Part shown: in pieces, positions 11,718 through 21,584 of the stretch
Position numbering within the stretch: position 1 is the first letter of the stretch
Layout: each line of letters starts with the position of its first letter
Source: Ostrinia nubilalis
Taxonomy: Eukaryota; Arthropoda; Insecta; Lepidoptera; Crambidae
DNA length: 64,000 nt
Assembly (NCBI RefSeq): GCF_963855985.1
Contig: NC_087118.1
Span: 2,542,001-2,606,000, forward strand
Direction: 5' to 3'
The notes under the pieces: generated by a model
Databases searched by the model: none
Seen by the model: the letters and a program-made list of their open reading frames with translations, nothing else
Told to the model about the DNA's origin: nothing
Translations under genes and position numbers: made by a program

Positions 11718-12634
11718 GTGCGATGGTGAGGGACCTCCCCGTGGTGCATCCTGGGCAACGTCCGCGTGTTATATCACGCGGATGGCTGACTCCTCACCGG
11801 CGCGGCAGGTTGCGTCAAATCGGCGGGCCTGTCGGGCGGGCGGTCCGCTCTCGGTGACTTCTTTGATAAGCAGAGTGGCACTGAGATGCGGTCAAAAGCA
11901 GACCATAACCCGCAATTGCGGGCTGGGGGCCTTGTTCTGCCAGGGCTGTGAGGAGACAACCTCTCTAAAAAAACACACCGCGCGGCTGGATTTCGTCAAC
12001 TCGGCGTGCCAGTCGGGCAACCCGTAATCCCAGTCGGGGCCGGGGGCTCCGGCCACTGAGGCTGGAGTCACGAGGTAGTAGTCCTCTCTAAAACTACCAG
12101 ATGGGGTGTCCTCCCCGAGGGGATAAGAGGCAGGGTCTGAGGTTGGACCCGGCGTGGTCGGGGCCATAGTAGTGGTCTCGTAAGGGTTTTCCAGTCTTGA
12201 CCAATAACCAAGGCTGGCCACGTGTTTTTGCCGTGCGTGGGGACCCGTAATTTTGGGATGAGGGGAACCTGGGCATTGAGTTTGTGGCAGTCCACCCAAA
12301 CAACACATGTCTTTGGCCCTAAATTCCGAACACACGGGCGGTCCTGGTTTAGCCGAATCAGGATCAACCGGCTGCAGGTGACCGGCATAACCGTTGCCTA
12401 AGGCTAGCGGGGGGTGCGGGGGGCAGAGCAGGTGGCGGGCTCGGTGTTGTGTGTGTGTTTTGGTCGACATACGCTAACCTTGCCCCAACCATCGCGCTAA
12501 AGATCTCGCACTTTTGATCTTGCATTATCCCTGCTATATCTGGTGGGTAGCTCTGGGCTACGGCTCCCCATACTGCGGGCTCCAAGGAGGGTGGAGGCCC
12601 CACCGGATGAACCAGACTTTTCCCCTTATTGAAA
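11718..12634 (+). other. R1-clade LINE 5' UTR
   Basis: About 0.9 kb of GC-richer sequence between the target duplication and the ORF1 ATG. No internal promoter motif could be assigned with confidence. Both strands contain open frames, but none has recognisable motifs. Confidence 0.5.
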
Positions 12635-14929
12635 ATGGAGAATTTAAAATCTAAGTTTTCTCGACCAACCCCCGGACGCGAGGCGTCCAAAAACTCGGCT
12701 GAACCAGCATCGCTGATGAATTCGGTGGAAAACGTGATGGCTGAATCGGACACTACGTTCAATTCAGCCGAAGAAAATGACGTGGGAAACTCCCGTCAAA
12801 TAGAGCATGTTGCTGCGCCTAAGCGTCGTAGTCGCTCCTCGCTACGTAAACAGCAGAGTGACAGTTTTTACTCGCTGGGTGGGGCTTCGGATTCGGAATC
12901 CGAAGGGTCCCCGATTCCGAAGATCAGCACAGCGACCAGAGGGAAAAGATCGAGTCGACATATGTCCTCGTCAACCAAGCGGGCCACCAAGACAAAGGGG
13001 ACGAAGGCTGAGGAAGAAGGCTCCAACCTCGCCTCGCAGAAGAAGACGAGATCTTCTACTCGCCTTCCAAAAGCCCAATCCCTAGAGTCTATGAGTGGCA
13101 TTATATGCCCGGATATACCCAATGAGCCATCTCAATTAGACACGATGCAGTTGAGAGACATAGCGCACCAATGCCTCTCGGCCGTCGCTGAGGTCAAAAA
13201 CAAATCTGGTCATCTGCAAGGAGTAATGCAGAAGACCCTCAAGCAGGCTGGGAATGTGCTTCAAGTTGTAATTGATGAAATGGCAGAGCGAAATCTAAGT
13301 AGCGAGGCCAGGAAAATTGCGCGGGACAACAAAAACCTCCGGAATGAAAAAGAGGAGCTGATGAAAGAAGTCCAATCGCTTCGCAGGTCTCTTTCGGAAA
13401 GGGTAGCTGCAACTCCAGCTGCGGCACTACCTACCGCTCCACCTGCGACAACTTCCTCCTCCTCCACTCCTATGGACACGACAGGGACACTTACTATGGA
13501 TGCCAGCAACCAGGAGACACTGCTTCTCTCCCTCGGCAAGATGATCGAAGCCAGCCTTGATGCTCGATTTGCACGCTTCGAAGGTATGCAAGATAGACTT
13601 AACCCCATGCCAGTCTCTCGGCCGCCCCTTGCAGCCGACAGGGCTGATATTAGTGCTGTTACTGGCCCTGCTAAGACGGTAGCGAAGAAAAAGGCACCCA
13701 AACAGCTGCCAACATCCCCTGCCCCTGCAGAGGCAAGAAACAAGAGGACTTATTCAAAGGTCGCTGCTGCCCCACCGGCCTCGCCAAACTCTGCGAAACC
13801 GCCGCCCAATGCAGAACGACCCAAAGCTGGAAACGCGGCCAAACTGCCTGCTAATGCCGGACCATCCCGCTCAACTGAGAGCGAGAAGTACGTCAGTCGA
13901 ACTGAGACCCAGCAACCCAAGAACTCAAGGGACCCTGTGGTTCCGACGGGTTTAGGTACGGAACAATGGACTACAGTGTCTCACTAAAGAAAGCAGAGAA
14001 GAAATAAGAAGAAATCTCTCACTCAATCCTCCTTCGCTTCTCAGAATGTCCCAGAACGGATCTCCAAGTCTAGGAAACGACCACACAGAGGGGTATCCCT
14101 CGCCCCTCCCCACACCTCCGCTGTAGTGATATCCCTAAAACCAGAGGCTGTTGAAAAAGGAGCCAGCTACGGCGAGGCCCTTAAGAAAGCGCGGGAAGTC
14201 CTCTCCCTGGAAGAACTAGGGATGGACCATGTTCGATGCAGAAGGACGGCCACGGGAGCCAGAATGCTGGAGATATCTGGCTCCCAGAACGATGAAAAAG
14301 CTAACCAACTAGCGGTCAAGCTTAACGAAGTGCTGGAAGGGGTTGCCAAAGTGGCACGCCCTGTGCGAAAAGTCGACCTCCGCATTACAGAGCTAGACGA
14401 CTCCGTCACGAAAGAAGAGGTCATTGCGGCTATTGTAGCGAAAACTGGCTGCAATATAGAGGCCGTCAAGGCGGGTGAAATCCGTCCCGGGCCAAGAGGT
14501 GTGGGTGCCATTTTGGTTTCGTGCCCTGCGACTGCAGCGCAGGTGTTATCCACTGGCCGCCTCCTGGTGGGCTGGTCGTCGGCAAGGGTGTCCTTCTTGG
14601 AGTCTCGCCCTTTGCGGTGTTTTAAATGTCTGGGATTGGGGCACACTATACAACTATGCCCCTCATCGCTGACCCGTAATGAGCTGTGCTTCAGATGTGG
14701 ACACCCTGGACACAAGTCCAACAGCTGTGCGGCAAAGATTCGGTGTGCGGTGTGTGCGGATGCTGGGAAAGCCTCTGACCACATCATGGCGGGGAAATTA
14801 TGTAGGCCCCCCACTGTCAGGGGAAAAGCACCAGCTGTGCAGATCCCAACAGCTTCGGTGACCGGCGGCGACCAACCACAACCGGTAGAAATGGAAACGA
14901 CAAGTGTGACCCCCCATGATGACAGATAG
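12635..14929 (+). pseudogene. R1 LINE ORF1 (gag-like), one premature stop
   Basis: The ATG at 12635 (MENLKSKFSR) opens a frame of about 765 codons broken once by TAA at 13985-13987. The downstream part (to 14929) is in the same frame, so a single nonsense change separates them. The N-terminal half is Ser/Arg/Lys-rich with a helical, probably coiled-coil segment near 13170-13400 and a Pro/Ala-rich region after it. The C-terminal part has three zinc knuckles: CFKCLGLGHTIQLC, CFRCGHPGHKSNSC and CAVCADAGKASDHIMAGKLC, the usual triplet of R1-clade ORF1 proteins. It would bind the element RNA. ORF2 begins at its 3' end. Confidence 0.83.
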
Positions 14930-17900
14930 GCCCACCACGTTTTTTTCTCCAGTCGAACCTTAACCATGCCACCAGGGCCCAGGACTTGTTCCTGGCAAAC
15001 CTGGTGGCGTGGCAGATTGACATTGCTGTAGTGGCTGAGCCCTACTACATTTCTACCCAGTCAAACTGGACTGGCTCGACGGACGAGACTGTCGCCATTG
15101 TTAGTCGAAGTGACTCCCGAACCCCTCCCCTCGAACCCCGAGAAAAAGGGCCCGGATATGTTGCAGCAAAATGGAAAAATCTGGCCGTTATGGGGGTGTA
15201 CTTCTCCCCTAACCGAACGGTTCCCCAATTTGAGGCCTTCCTGCAGACCCTCGGTCCGGTTATAGGGAGGTTGTCGCCTCTACAAGTCGTCGTCATGGGC
15301 GACTTCAATGCCAAATCCCGTAACTGGGGATGCCGCTCTACGGACAGTCGTGGAGAAGTCCTAGAAGAGTGGGCGGCAGAAATAGGCCTCAATCTTATAA
15401 ACATAGGGAATGCATTTACTTGCGTTCGCGGGCAGGGGGGATCTGTGGTGGACCTAACGATCGCCACCCCTGCTCTCGGTCGCAACATTACGAACTGGCG
15501 CGTCTTAGAAGGTGAGGAGACACTATCTGACCACGTCTACATAAGATTCGAGGTCACTCGCTCCCAACCGCAATCAACCCACCGGGCAAATCGTTACACA
15601 TTCCCGCGTTGGGCCCTGGCACAGCTTGATAGGGAAATGGCTAGCGATGCGTCCTTGATACAGGATTGGTGCTATGGCCCGCCACCTGATAATGTAGACG
15701 AGGCTGCAACCCGTTTCCGGGCTGCATTGACCGAGGTTTGCAACGCCTCGATGCCAAGGGTGCGACACCCGCCCCCACGGAAAGGAGTTTACTGGTGGAC
15801 CGAGGAAATAGCCTCTCTTCGTGCCACCTGTAACGCCTCACGCAGGGCGCGTACAAGGAGCCGCCGTAGAAGTAACCGTTCCCCAGAGGACGAAGCCCAA
15901 CTGCGTGAAATCTATCTCCAGGATAAAAAGGCGCTGCAGTTGGCTATCAACATTTCAAAGGAACGATCTCGCGAAGAGATGTTGAAAGACCTAGATAGAG
16001 ACCCGTGGGGGCGTCCTTATAAAACCGCTAGGAACAAATTCCGCACCATGACTGCCCCCATTTCAGAAACCCTAGACCCGCCACTTTTGGAGCGAGTAGT
16101 GTCTGGGTTGTTCCCTGATTGTGGACCACACATACCCCCAGTCATGCACCCTTTACGCGCTCCCGTGTTTACTACTGCTCCACCCATCTCGGATGTGGAA
16201 ATGGAGACAGCCATGGAACGCCTTAAAGGAAAGAGTAAGGCCCCTGGCCCTGATGGTATTCCCGGACGTGTAGTTTGGGTTGCCCTCCAGCACCTCGAGG
16301 GACGACTTCGGGACCTGTTCAACATGTCACTCAGCACAGGTAGATTCCCCAAGGTATGGAAAGAAGGCCGGCTCTGTCTGATTCCCAAGATTGGAAAACC
16401 TCCAGATTCACCCTCGGCATACAGGCCCATTGTGCTGCTTGACGAGGCGGGGAAATTACTTGAAAAAATAGTAGTATCTCGCCTTGTGAAGCACCTTGAG
16501 GAGACTGGCCCAAACCTGTCGAACGCTCAGTTCGGTTTTCGAGCCGGGCGCTCGACAACGGACGCAGTGATGGCCCTAAAAAACTACTCGGATGAGGCAT
16601 TGGAGATGGGAGATAGGGTTTTGGCAGTATCACTTGATATCGCCAATGCCTTCAACAGCCTACCCTTTTCTACTATCTTGGAGGCACTACGCTTCCACGA
16701 AGTGCCCTCATATCTGGGGAGGCTGCTACAGGACTATCTCTGCGACAGAACTGTAGTCTATTTAGACGGAGAGGGGAAGCTGGTTCGAAGGGCGATGTGC
16801 TGCGGTGTTCCACAGGGTTCGGTACTTGGCCCAACTCTGTGGAATATTGGTTATGATTTCGTCCTTCGTAGCCCTGGTGTTCCTAACACGCGACTGTTGT
16901 GCTACGCTGATGACACCCTCATTGTGACTCGAGGAGGTAGCCTTGCTGAGGTATGCAGCAGAGGGGAGGCGGCTGTAACCAGAACCGTAGACTACATCCG
17001 GTCACTTGGTCTGAAGGTGGCCCCGGCTAAAACTGAGGCAATGATTTTTCACAGACCCCGACAGGGCCCTCCACCGAGTGCTCACATCACAGTGGAAGGT
17101 GTTAGAATAAAGGTCGGGGCCCAAATGAAATACTTGGGCCTAACACTAGACGGCAGGTGGACATTTTGCGCCCACTTCAGGCTGCTTCAGCCCCGAATTG
17201 TAAAAACTGCAGCAGCTCTGGGTCGGCTTTTGCCTAACGTTGGTGGCCCCAGCGTCAGCTGTAGAAAGCTGTACGCTGGGGTCACCAGATGCATGGCACT
17301 GTATGGGGCACCGATCTGGTTTCCCCTACAGAGAGAGGCGAAACATGCGCTTCGCCAGCCTCAACGCATCCTAGCGTTGAGGGCAATCCGTGCCTATCGT
17401 ACGGTTGCCCTCGATGCTGCGTTGGTGCTGGCCGGCCTCCCCCCATGGGAGTTGGATGCAGGCGTCCTCGCGGAAATATACCATATGAGGTCTGCGAGGA
17501 GGAACGCTGGAGAGCGGATAGAACTCGAGGACATGTGTCGCGCCAGGCTCCAGGCTCAGGAAACCCTGCTGCGTCGCTGGTCCGAGCACCTGGATGCTAG
17601 TGAGTATGGAAGACTTGCGGGACGGACGATCGCCGCGATCCGCCCGGTCCTCCAGGAATGGATGGAAAGACGACACGGTCACCTCACCTACCGATTGGTG
17701 CAGGTGCTAACCGGCCATGGGGCTTTTGGTTGGTACCTGCATCATATCGCTAGGAGGGAACCAACCCCCGAGTGTCACGGGTGCGGCGCTGTGGAAGACA
17801 CGGTGGACCACACCCTCGTGGACTGTCCGGCTTGGGTTCCGCAGCGTCGCGCTTTGGTTTCGGCGGTGGGTGTAGACCTCTCGCTTCCCAGCATAGTCAA

Positions 17901-18093
17901 AGCTATGTTGGGAAGCGAGACTGCCTGGAAGGGAATGGCCACCTTCTGCGAAGAAGTCATGTCGCAAAAGGAGGCTGCGGAGCGGGTCAGGGAGGAAGAT
18001 CCCCTCGCTGATCCGATTCGCAGAAGCCGGAGAGGTAGACGGAGGAGGCAATACGCCACCCTCCTTCATCAACCTCTTGCAGCGGGACCGTAG
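14923..18093 (+). CDS. R1 LINE ORF2: endonuclease plus reverse transcriptase
   Basis: An uninterrupted frame of about 1,055 codons that opens just after a TGA (14920-14922) and overlaps the ORF1 stop. There is no ATG near the start, so translation may rely on reinitiation or an upstream frame. Endonuclease: IDIAVVAEPYYI (15015), VVVMGDFNAKSRNWG (15286) and LSDHVYIRFEV (15520). RT: GPDGIPGRVVW (16250), AYRPIVLLDEAGKLLEKIV, AQFGFRAGRSTTDAV, VSLDIANAFNSL, GVPQGSVLGPTLW and YADDTLIV (16902). The C-terminus has a CHGC...H...C zinc motif (17775-17830). It would nick target DNA and prime reverse transcription there. Every catalytic motif is present, so this ORF looks competent even though ORF1 carries a stop. 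Confidence 0.9.
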   Translation, partial: QIGPPRFFLQSNLNHATRAQDLFLANLVAWQIDIAVVAEPYYISTQSNWTGSTDETVAIVSRSDSRTPPLEPREKGPGYVAAKWKNLAVMGVYFSPNRTVPQFEAFLQTLGPVIGRLSPLQVVVMGDFNAKSRNWGCRSTDSRGEVLEEWAAEIGLNLINIGNAFTCVRGQGGSVVDLTIATPALGRNITNWRVLEGEETLSDHVYIRFEVTRSQPQSTHRANRYTFPRWALAQLDREMASDASLIQDWCYGPPPDNVDEAATRFRAALTEVCNASMPRVRHPPPRKGVYWWTEEIASLRATCNASRRARTRSRRRSNRSPEDEAQLREIYLQDKKALQLAINISKERSREEMLKDLDRDPWGRPYKTARNKFRTMTAPISETLDPPLLERVVSGLFPDCGPHIPPVMHPLRAPVFTTAPPISDVEMETAMERLKGKSKAPGPDGIPGRVVWVALQHLEGRLRDLFNMSLSTGRFPKVWKEGRLCLIPKIGKPPDSPSAYRPIVLLDEAGKLLEKIVVSRLVKHLEETGPNLSNAQFGFRAGRSTTDAVMALKNYSDEALEMGDRVLAVSLDIANAFNSLPFSTILEALRFHEVPSYLGRLLQDYLCDRTVVYLDGEGKLVRRAMCCGVPQGSVLGPTLWNIGYDFVLRSPGVPNTRLLCYADDTLIVTRGGSLAEVCSRGEAAVTRTVDYIRSLGLKVAPAKTEAMIFHRPRQGPPPSAHITVEGVRIKVGAQMKYLGLTLDGRWTFCAHFRLLQPRIVKTAAALGRLLPNVGGPSVSCRKLYAGVTRCMALYGAPIWFPLQREAKHALRQPQRILALRAIRAYRTVALDAALVLAGLPPWELDAGVLAEIYHMRSARRNAGERIELEDMCRARLQAQETLLRRWSEHLDASEYGRLAGRTIAAIRPVLQEWMERRHGHLTYRLVQVLTGHGAFGWYLHHIARREPTPECHGCGAVEDTVDHTLVDCPAWVPQRRALVSAVGVDLSLPSIVKAMLGSETAWKGMATFCEEVMSQKEAAERVREEDPLADPIRRSRRGRRRRQYATLLHQPLAAGP

Positions 18094-18475
18094 GCTTTGG
18101 GTCAGGGCCCCGACATCTACAACGTAGTCCCACTAGTCTGGGGGTGGTATCTGTGTACCAATATCGCCCCACCCTATTGACTGAGGCCCGGCAACTGCCA
18201 GGTCGTGCGTGAGAGGGGAGTGGAAGTCGACCAAACGGGTTCCCATTCCTCCCTGATACACGATGCACGGTACATGGTGGATAGGTTTAGTGGGTAGGGT
18301 CCGCTAAATAGGACGAGCCCCACACACCTCCCAGCAACCCCTCGTGACTGGGAGACGGTGCGCAAACGCATTCCGACCACCGTAAAAAAAAAAAAAAAAA
18401 AAAAAAGGAATACTAATTTGGGATGAGTGAAGAAATGGGTTGAGTTGTCATGGGTCGAATATGGAATAACCCCAG

Positions 18476-19075
18476 TTCTGGCATCTTTGTCATACAGCCC
18501 TAAAACTGGCCGTTCCACCAATCTGCTTTTTAATGTCTCGAAAGCGTTTTCTTGGTCGGAACCACAATGCCATTCAACTCCTTTCTTTGTGAGCTCTGTG
18601 AGCGGACGAGCAATCTCAGCAAAGCCTTTGATGAATTTTCGAAAATAAGACGTTAATCCTATAAACTGTCTGATTTCATGAACGTTTCGTGGCCGTTTGT
18701 ATTCGGCAACACACTTTATTTTAGCAGTTCCGGGTTGTATAGTCCCTGCAGTGATTTCATGGCCTAAATAAGTGGCAGTTGATTTTAGGAAAGAACACTT
18801 CTTTAAGTTTAGTTTTAAGTTTGCTTCGTTCAGTAATTGCAAAACTTGTTCTAATACTTTTAACCCCTCTGAGACACTAAGAGTAGGTATCATTACGTCA
18901 TCTAAATAAAGAGCTATGTCTTTGCAAACTTTAGCTAGAGTCATTTGAATAAGTCGTGAAAAAACAGCAGGTGCATTGGCCAAGCCGAATGGCATTTTCA
19001 AAAATTCATACTGCCCTGACGGTGTGACAAACGCAGGTTTGTCTACAGACTCTTTACTTATTGGCACCTGATGTC
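18476..19075 (-). pseudogene. Gypsy-4 reverse transcriptase fragment
   Basis: Minus strand, from HQVPISKES near 19075 through AFVTPSGQYEFLKMPFG, LANAPAVF, the catalytic YLDDVMIPT (near 18905), KCSFLKSTATYLGHEI and the connection region RQFIGLTSYFRKFI to YDKDAR at 18480. This is the second half of a gypsy RT. Upstream of HQVPIS the homology stops and there is no protease or gag, so the copy is truncated. Its RNase H continues at 10570-10728. Confidence 0.82.
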
Positions 19076-19440
19076 AAATCATACGACCAGCTGAGTGCAA
19101 ACTAATTTATTTTATATAGAAAACTACCTGCTACATAACACGATAATATTAAAGTAAAACTACCTTCTATAACTATAATATTCACAACTCCCCTTTTTTA
19201 CTTATTATTCCAATCCATCATCCCCTCAGACAAATTAAATAATAATTATCACCTAATTGAAACCACATTTGACTACAACAAACAAAACGCAACAAAAACA
19301 AGACGATAAACTATGTTTTAATAGAATACAATGCTTAAATTTCACATTTTGAATTTAAAGTAGTAATTATTAGTTACATTTTTTTTTAATATCAAGTTTA
19401 GTGATTTTATAAGATATTTCAATTATTTGACCTATCTAAA
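19076..19440. other. AT-rich non-coding gap
   Basis: No gene or confident repeat boundary. The gypsy RT homology stops at 19075, so this may be other element debris or host intergenic DNA. Confidence 0.3.
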
Positions 19441-19978
19441 TAAAAGACAATGCCGGAAATTGGCGTCTTTTTTTTTTTCGCGCGGCCATCGACCTAACCT
19501 TGTTTTTTGATTACAAAATAGTGTAATAAACCAAATTTAGTATGACATGTATACTTCTAAACTCAGTCTGAACTGAGTTACGAGCATCAGAAGTTTGATG
19601 ATTTTCATACTAGATTTGCTGTTTGGGCGCAAGTTTTGTAAGAAATTGCAACAAAATAATGACATTTTATGTGTAAACAAACAATACCATCCATTAAAGG
19701 CTCCAGACATCAGTATGCAGCAGAATCAGCGCAATAAAAAAATAGCGCAATATTTTGTTGCAATTTCTTACAAAACTTGCGCGCAAAAAGCAAATCTAGT
19801 ATGAAAATAATTAAACTTCTAATGCTCGTAACTCAGTTCAGACTGAGTTTAGAGGTATACATGCCATAGTAAGTTTGGTTTAAAACACTATTTTGAAATC
19901 AAAAAACAAAGTTTGGTCGATGGCCGCGCGAAAAAAAAAAGACGCCACCTTCCATACAAAATCTGGCATTGCCATTTG
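19441..19978. mobile_element. Long-TIR MITE, copy 1
   Basis: A 538-bp element whose two halves are near-complementary over about 200 bp: the left end begins TAAAAGACAATGCCGG and the right end, reverse-complemented, CAAATGGCAATGCCAG. Recognisable paired words include GGCGTCTTTTTTTTT, CGCGCGGCCATCGACC, CTCAGTCTGAACTGAGTTAC and TTTTGTAAGAAATTGCAAC. A second copy lies at 49600-50136. It is non-coding; transcripts would fold into a long hairpin. Confidence 0.75.
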
Positions 19979-20051
19979 TAAGTAGGTGGGTATTATTAAA
20001 ATAATCTCATGCAACATCTAAATTATAATACATTATCTTATTTATAATCTC

Positions 20052-20592
20052 CGACAGATCTCCAAGTCTTTGACTCGCGATCTACGCCAATATAATACAG
20101 ATCGTATTAAAGAGGCGATTGAGCGTAAAAAAGGCTCTAAAGTGTTCGCTAGGGATCTGTCTGTTGGCCAAAGTCAACTGACCAAGCTGAAGACCGAGGA
20201 TGGCAGAGACATCTCGTCGGGGCCTGAGTTATTGGAAGAGGTTGAGAAGTTCTACGGACAATTATACACGAGTGTACGTACACCTGTCACAAATCTAGCC
20301 GAAGACCCAAGAGCTAGACTGACCCGACACTACACCGAAGATATCCCGCACGTCAGCCTGTACGAGATTAGAATGGCTCTCAAACAGCTGAAAAACAACA
20401 AGGCACCGGGTGATGATGGAATCACGGCTGAGCTTCTGAAAGCAGGCGGAACGCCGGTACTAAAGGCTCTTCAGAGGCTGTTCGATTCCGTCATACTTGA
20501 GGGAAAAACGCCTACGGCATGGCACAGAAGTGTGGTGATACTTTTTTTTCAAAAAAGGCAACAAAACCTTGTTGAAAAATTATAGACCCATC
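20052..20592 (+). pseudogene. RTE reverse transcriptase, 5' part
   Basis: Encodes LEEVEKFYGQLYTSV, LKQLKNNKAPGDDGIT and AELLK (RTE RT block 1), then a T-run near 20541-20549 that shifts the frame before NYRPIS. The Polinton target duplication CCCATC lies exactly in the Arg-Pro-Ile-Ser codons of this conserved motif. The coding sequence resumes at 39598 after the Polinton. Confidence 0.82.
20587..20592 (+). repeat. Polinton target-site duplication, left (CCCATC)
   Basis: Six bases identical to 39598-39603 on the far side of the element, the standard Polinton duplication length. Confidence 0.9.
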
Positions 20593-20707
20593 AGTAGTAT
20601 GTTATTGGGCGTTCTATCTCACATTCGGTCGGTCGCAGTCGCGACCTCACTCTGTGCGATAGATCGCCCAATAACACGATCGTAAGTAAACCATGCCTGC
20701 AGTAATG
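20593..20707 (+). repeat. Polinton left terminal inverted repeat (115 bp)
   Basis: Matches the reverse complement of 39483-39597 with two mismatches by eye. It contains its own inner inverted repeat: 20601-20622 pairs with 20654-20675, 20 of 22 positions, around a GGTCGC...GCGACC core. The repeat is therefore able to fold into a terminal hairpin. In protein-primed replication the terminal protein acts at such ends. Confidence 0.9.
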
Positions 20708-20711
20708 TACG

Positions 20712-21506
20712 ATGAATATGAACCTTTTTCGAACTACATCTTTTAATCATCGGTGTGAGTATATTGTCATCAGTTCTTTGAAATCCACCGATCACGACAG
20801 TCGAGTTAAAAATTCTGTTATGAAATTTCTGAAACAAAAAGAATCACTTAAATTGGAATGCGTCTGTCCTGAAGCATCGAACAAGCCTAAGCGTCACGGG
20901 AAATTATTGCCAAATACTATACGTAGTATCGTGTGCGGTCCATCGAACTGTGGGAAGACCAATTTAGTTATCAGTTTATTGTTACATAAGGATGGACCAC
21001 GTTTTCGTAACCTGTATGTGTACTCTAAGTCTTTATACCAACCTAAGTACGTATTTTTAGAAAAAGTATTGGACAAGGTTGCAGGTACATCTTATAACAA
21101 GTATAATCATAATAGTGAAATTTTGAGGCCCCACGAAGCATTGCCTGACTCAATTATCATATTTGACGATGTTGCTTGTGAAAATCAAAACAATATACGC
21201 GATTATTTCGCCATGGGTCGGCATAAAAACATTGATTGTTTTTATATGAATCAAACTTATACTAAAATACCTAAACAACTGGTAAGAGATAATGCTAATC
21301 TTATTATATTGTTTAAGCAAGATGATGTAAATCTAAGACACGTTTACGATGAACATGTTGGGTCTGACATGTCATGGTCGCAGTTTCGTGAAATGTGCTC
21401 AACTGTATGGAGTAAACCTTACAGTTATGTGGTCATCAATAAGGATTGTGAACGAAACAAAGGCTGTTATCGAATGAAGTTTGATACATTCATAGTAATG
21501 GACTAA
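20712..21506 (+). CDS. Polinton packaging ATPase (FtsK/A32-like)
   Basis: 264 aa. Walker A is GPSNCGKTN at residues 76-84 and Walker B is SIIIFDDV at 147-154, with downstream KNIDCFYMNQTYTKIPKQL holding the sensor-type Asn/Gln. This is the A32-like P-loop ATPase of Polintons, inferred to pump DNA into capsids. The start is uncertain: ATG 20712 lies only 5 bp from the terminal repeat, and another ATG at 20705 opens a different frame with only 13 codons. The family-conserved region begins near VMKFLKQKES (residue 36). The ORF is intact and leads a run of tightly packed plus-strand genes. Confidence 0.9.
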   Translation: MNMNLFRTTSFNHRCEYIVISSLKSTDHDSRVKNSVMKFLKQKESLKLECVCPEASNKPKRHGKLLPNTIRSIVCGPSNCGKTNLVISLLLHKDGPRFRNLYVYSKSLYQPKYVFLEKVLDKVAGTSYNKYNHNSEILRPHEALPDSIIIFDDVACENQNNIRDYFAMGRHKNIDCFYMNQTYTKIPKQLVRDNANLIILFKQDDVNLRHVYDEHVGSDMSWSQFREMCSTVWSKPYSYVVINKDCERNKGCYRMKFDTFIVMD

Positions 21507-21584
21507 ACTTTTTATAAGTATAGATGTTAAGTTAGCAAACACTCAGTTTAATTAGAGAAGTCAAACAGAGCAGGAATCTTAATA

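Larger units (their letters stand above)
11718..18406 (+). mobile_element. R1-clade LINE, nearly intact, with 16-bp target duplication
   Basis: A 6.7-kb non-LTR retrotransposon flanked by GGAATACTAATTTGGG (11702-11717 and 18407-18422). It has a ~0.9-kb 5' UTR, ORF1 with zinc knuckles, ORF2 with endonuclease and RT, a 0.3-kb 3' UTR and a 23-base poly-A run (18384-18406). The perfect long duplication and uninterrupted ORF2 point to a recent insertion. It sits in the subterminal repeat of a TIR element, not in rDNA, so it is an R1-clade element without the canonical 28S target. Confidence 0.88.
10729..18475. mobile_element. TIR DNA element (CTGGGGTTATTCC ends) holding an R1 LINE
   Basis: The left end reads CTGGGGTTATTCCGTATTCG and the right end, reverse-complemented, CTGGGGTTATTCCATATTCG; similarity extends inward through CGACCCA and CAACTCAACCCA. 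Without the LINE inside it the element is about 1.04 kb with no coding capacity. The subterminal zones are arrays of imperfect TTCCTTACTCAACCCA-like units, in one orientation at 10765-10880 and the other at 11640-11717 and 18407-18450. The gypsy reading frame fits back together with no clear target duplication, so this may be a family that inserts without one. The transposon superfamily is unknown. Confidence 0.6.

Noticed and set aside
12868..13743. Minus-strand open frames over R1 ORF1 (84 and 160 aa)
   Set aside because: They are shadows of the GC-rich ORF1 with no motifs of their own.
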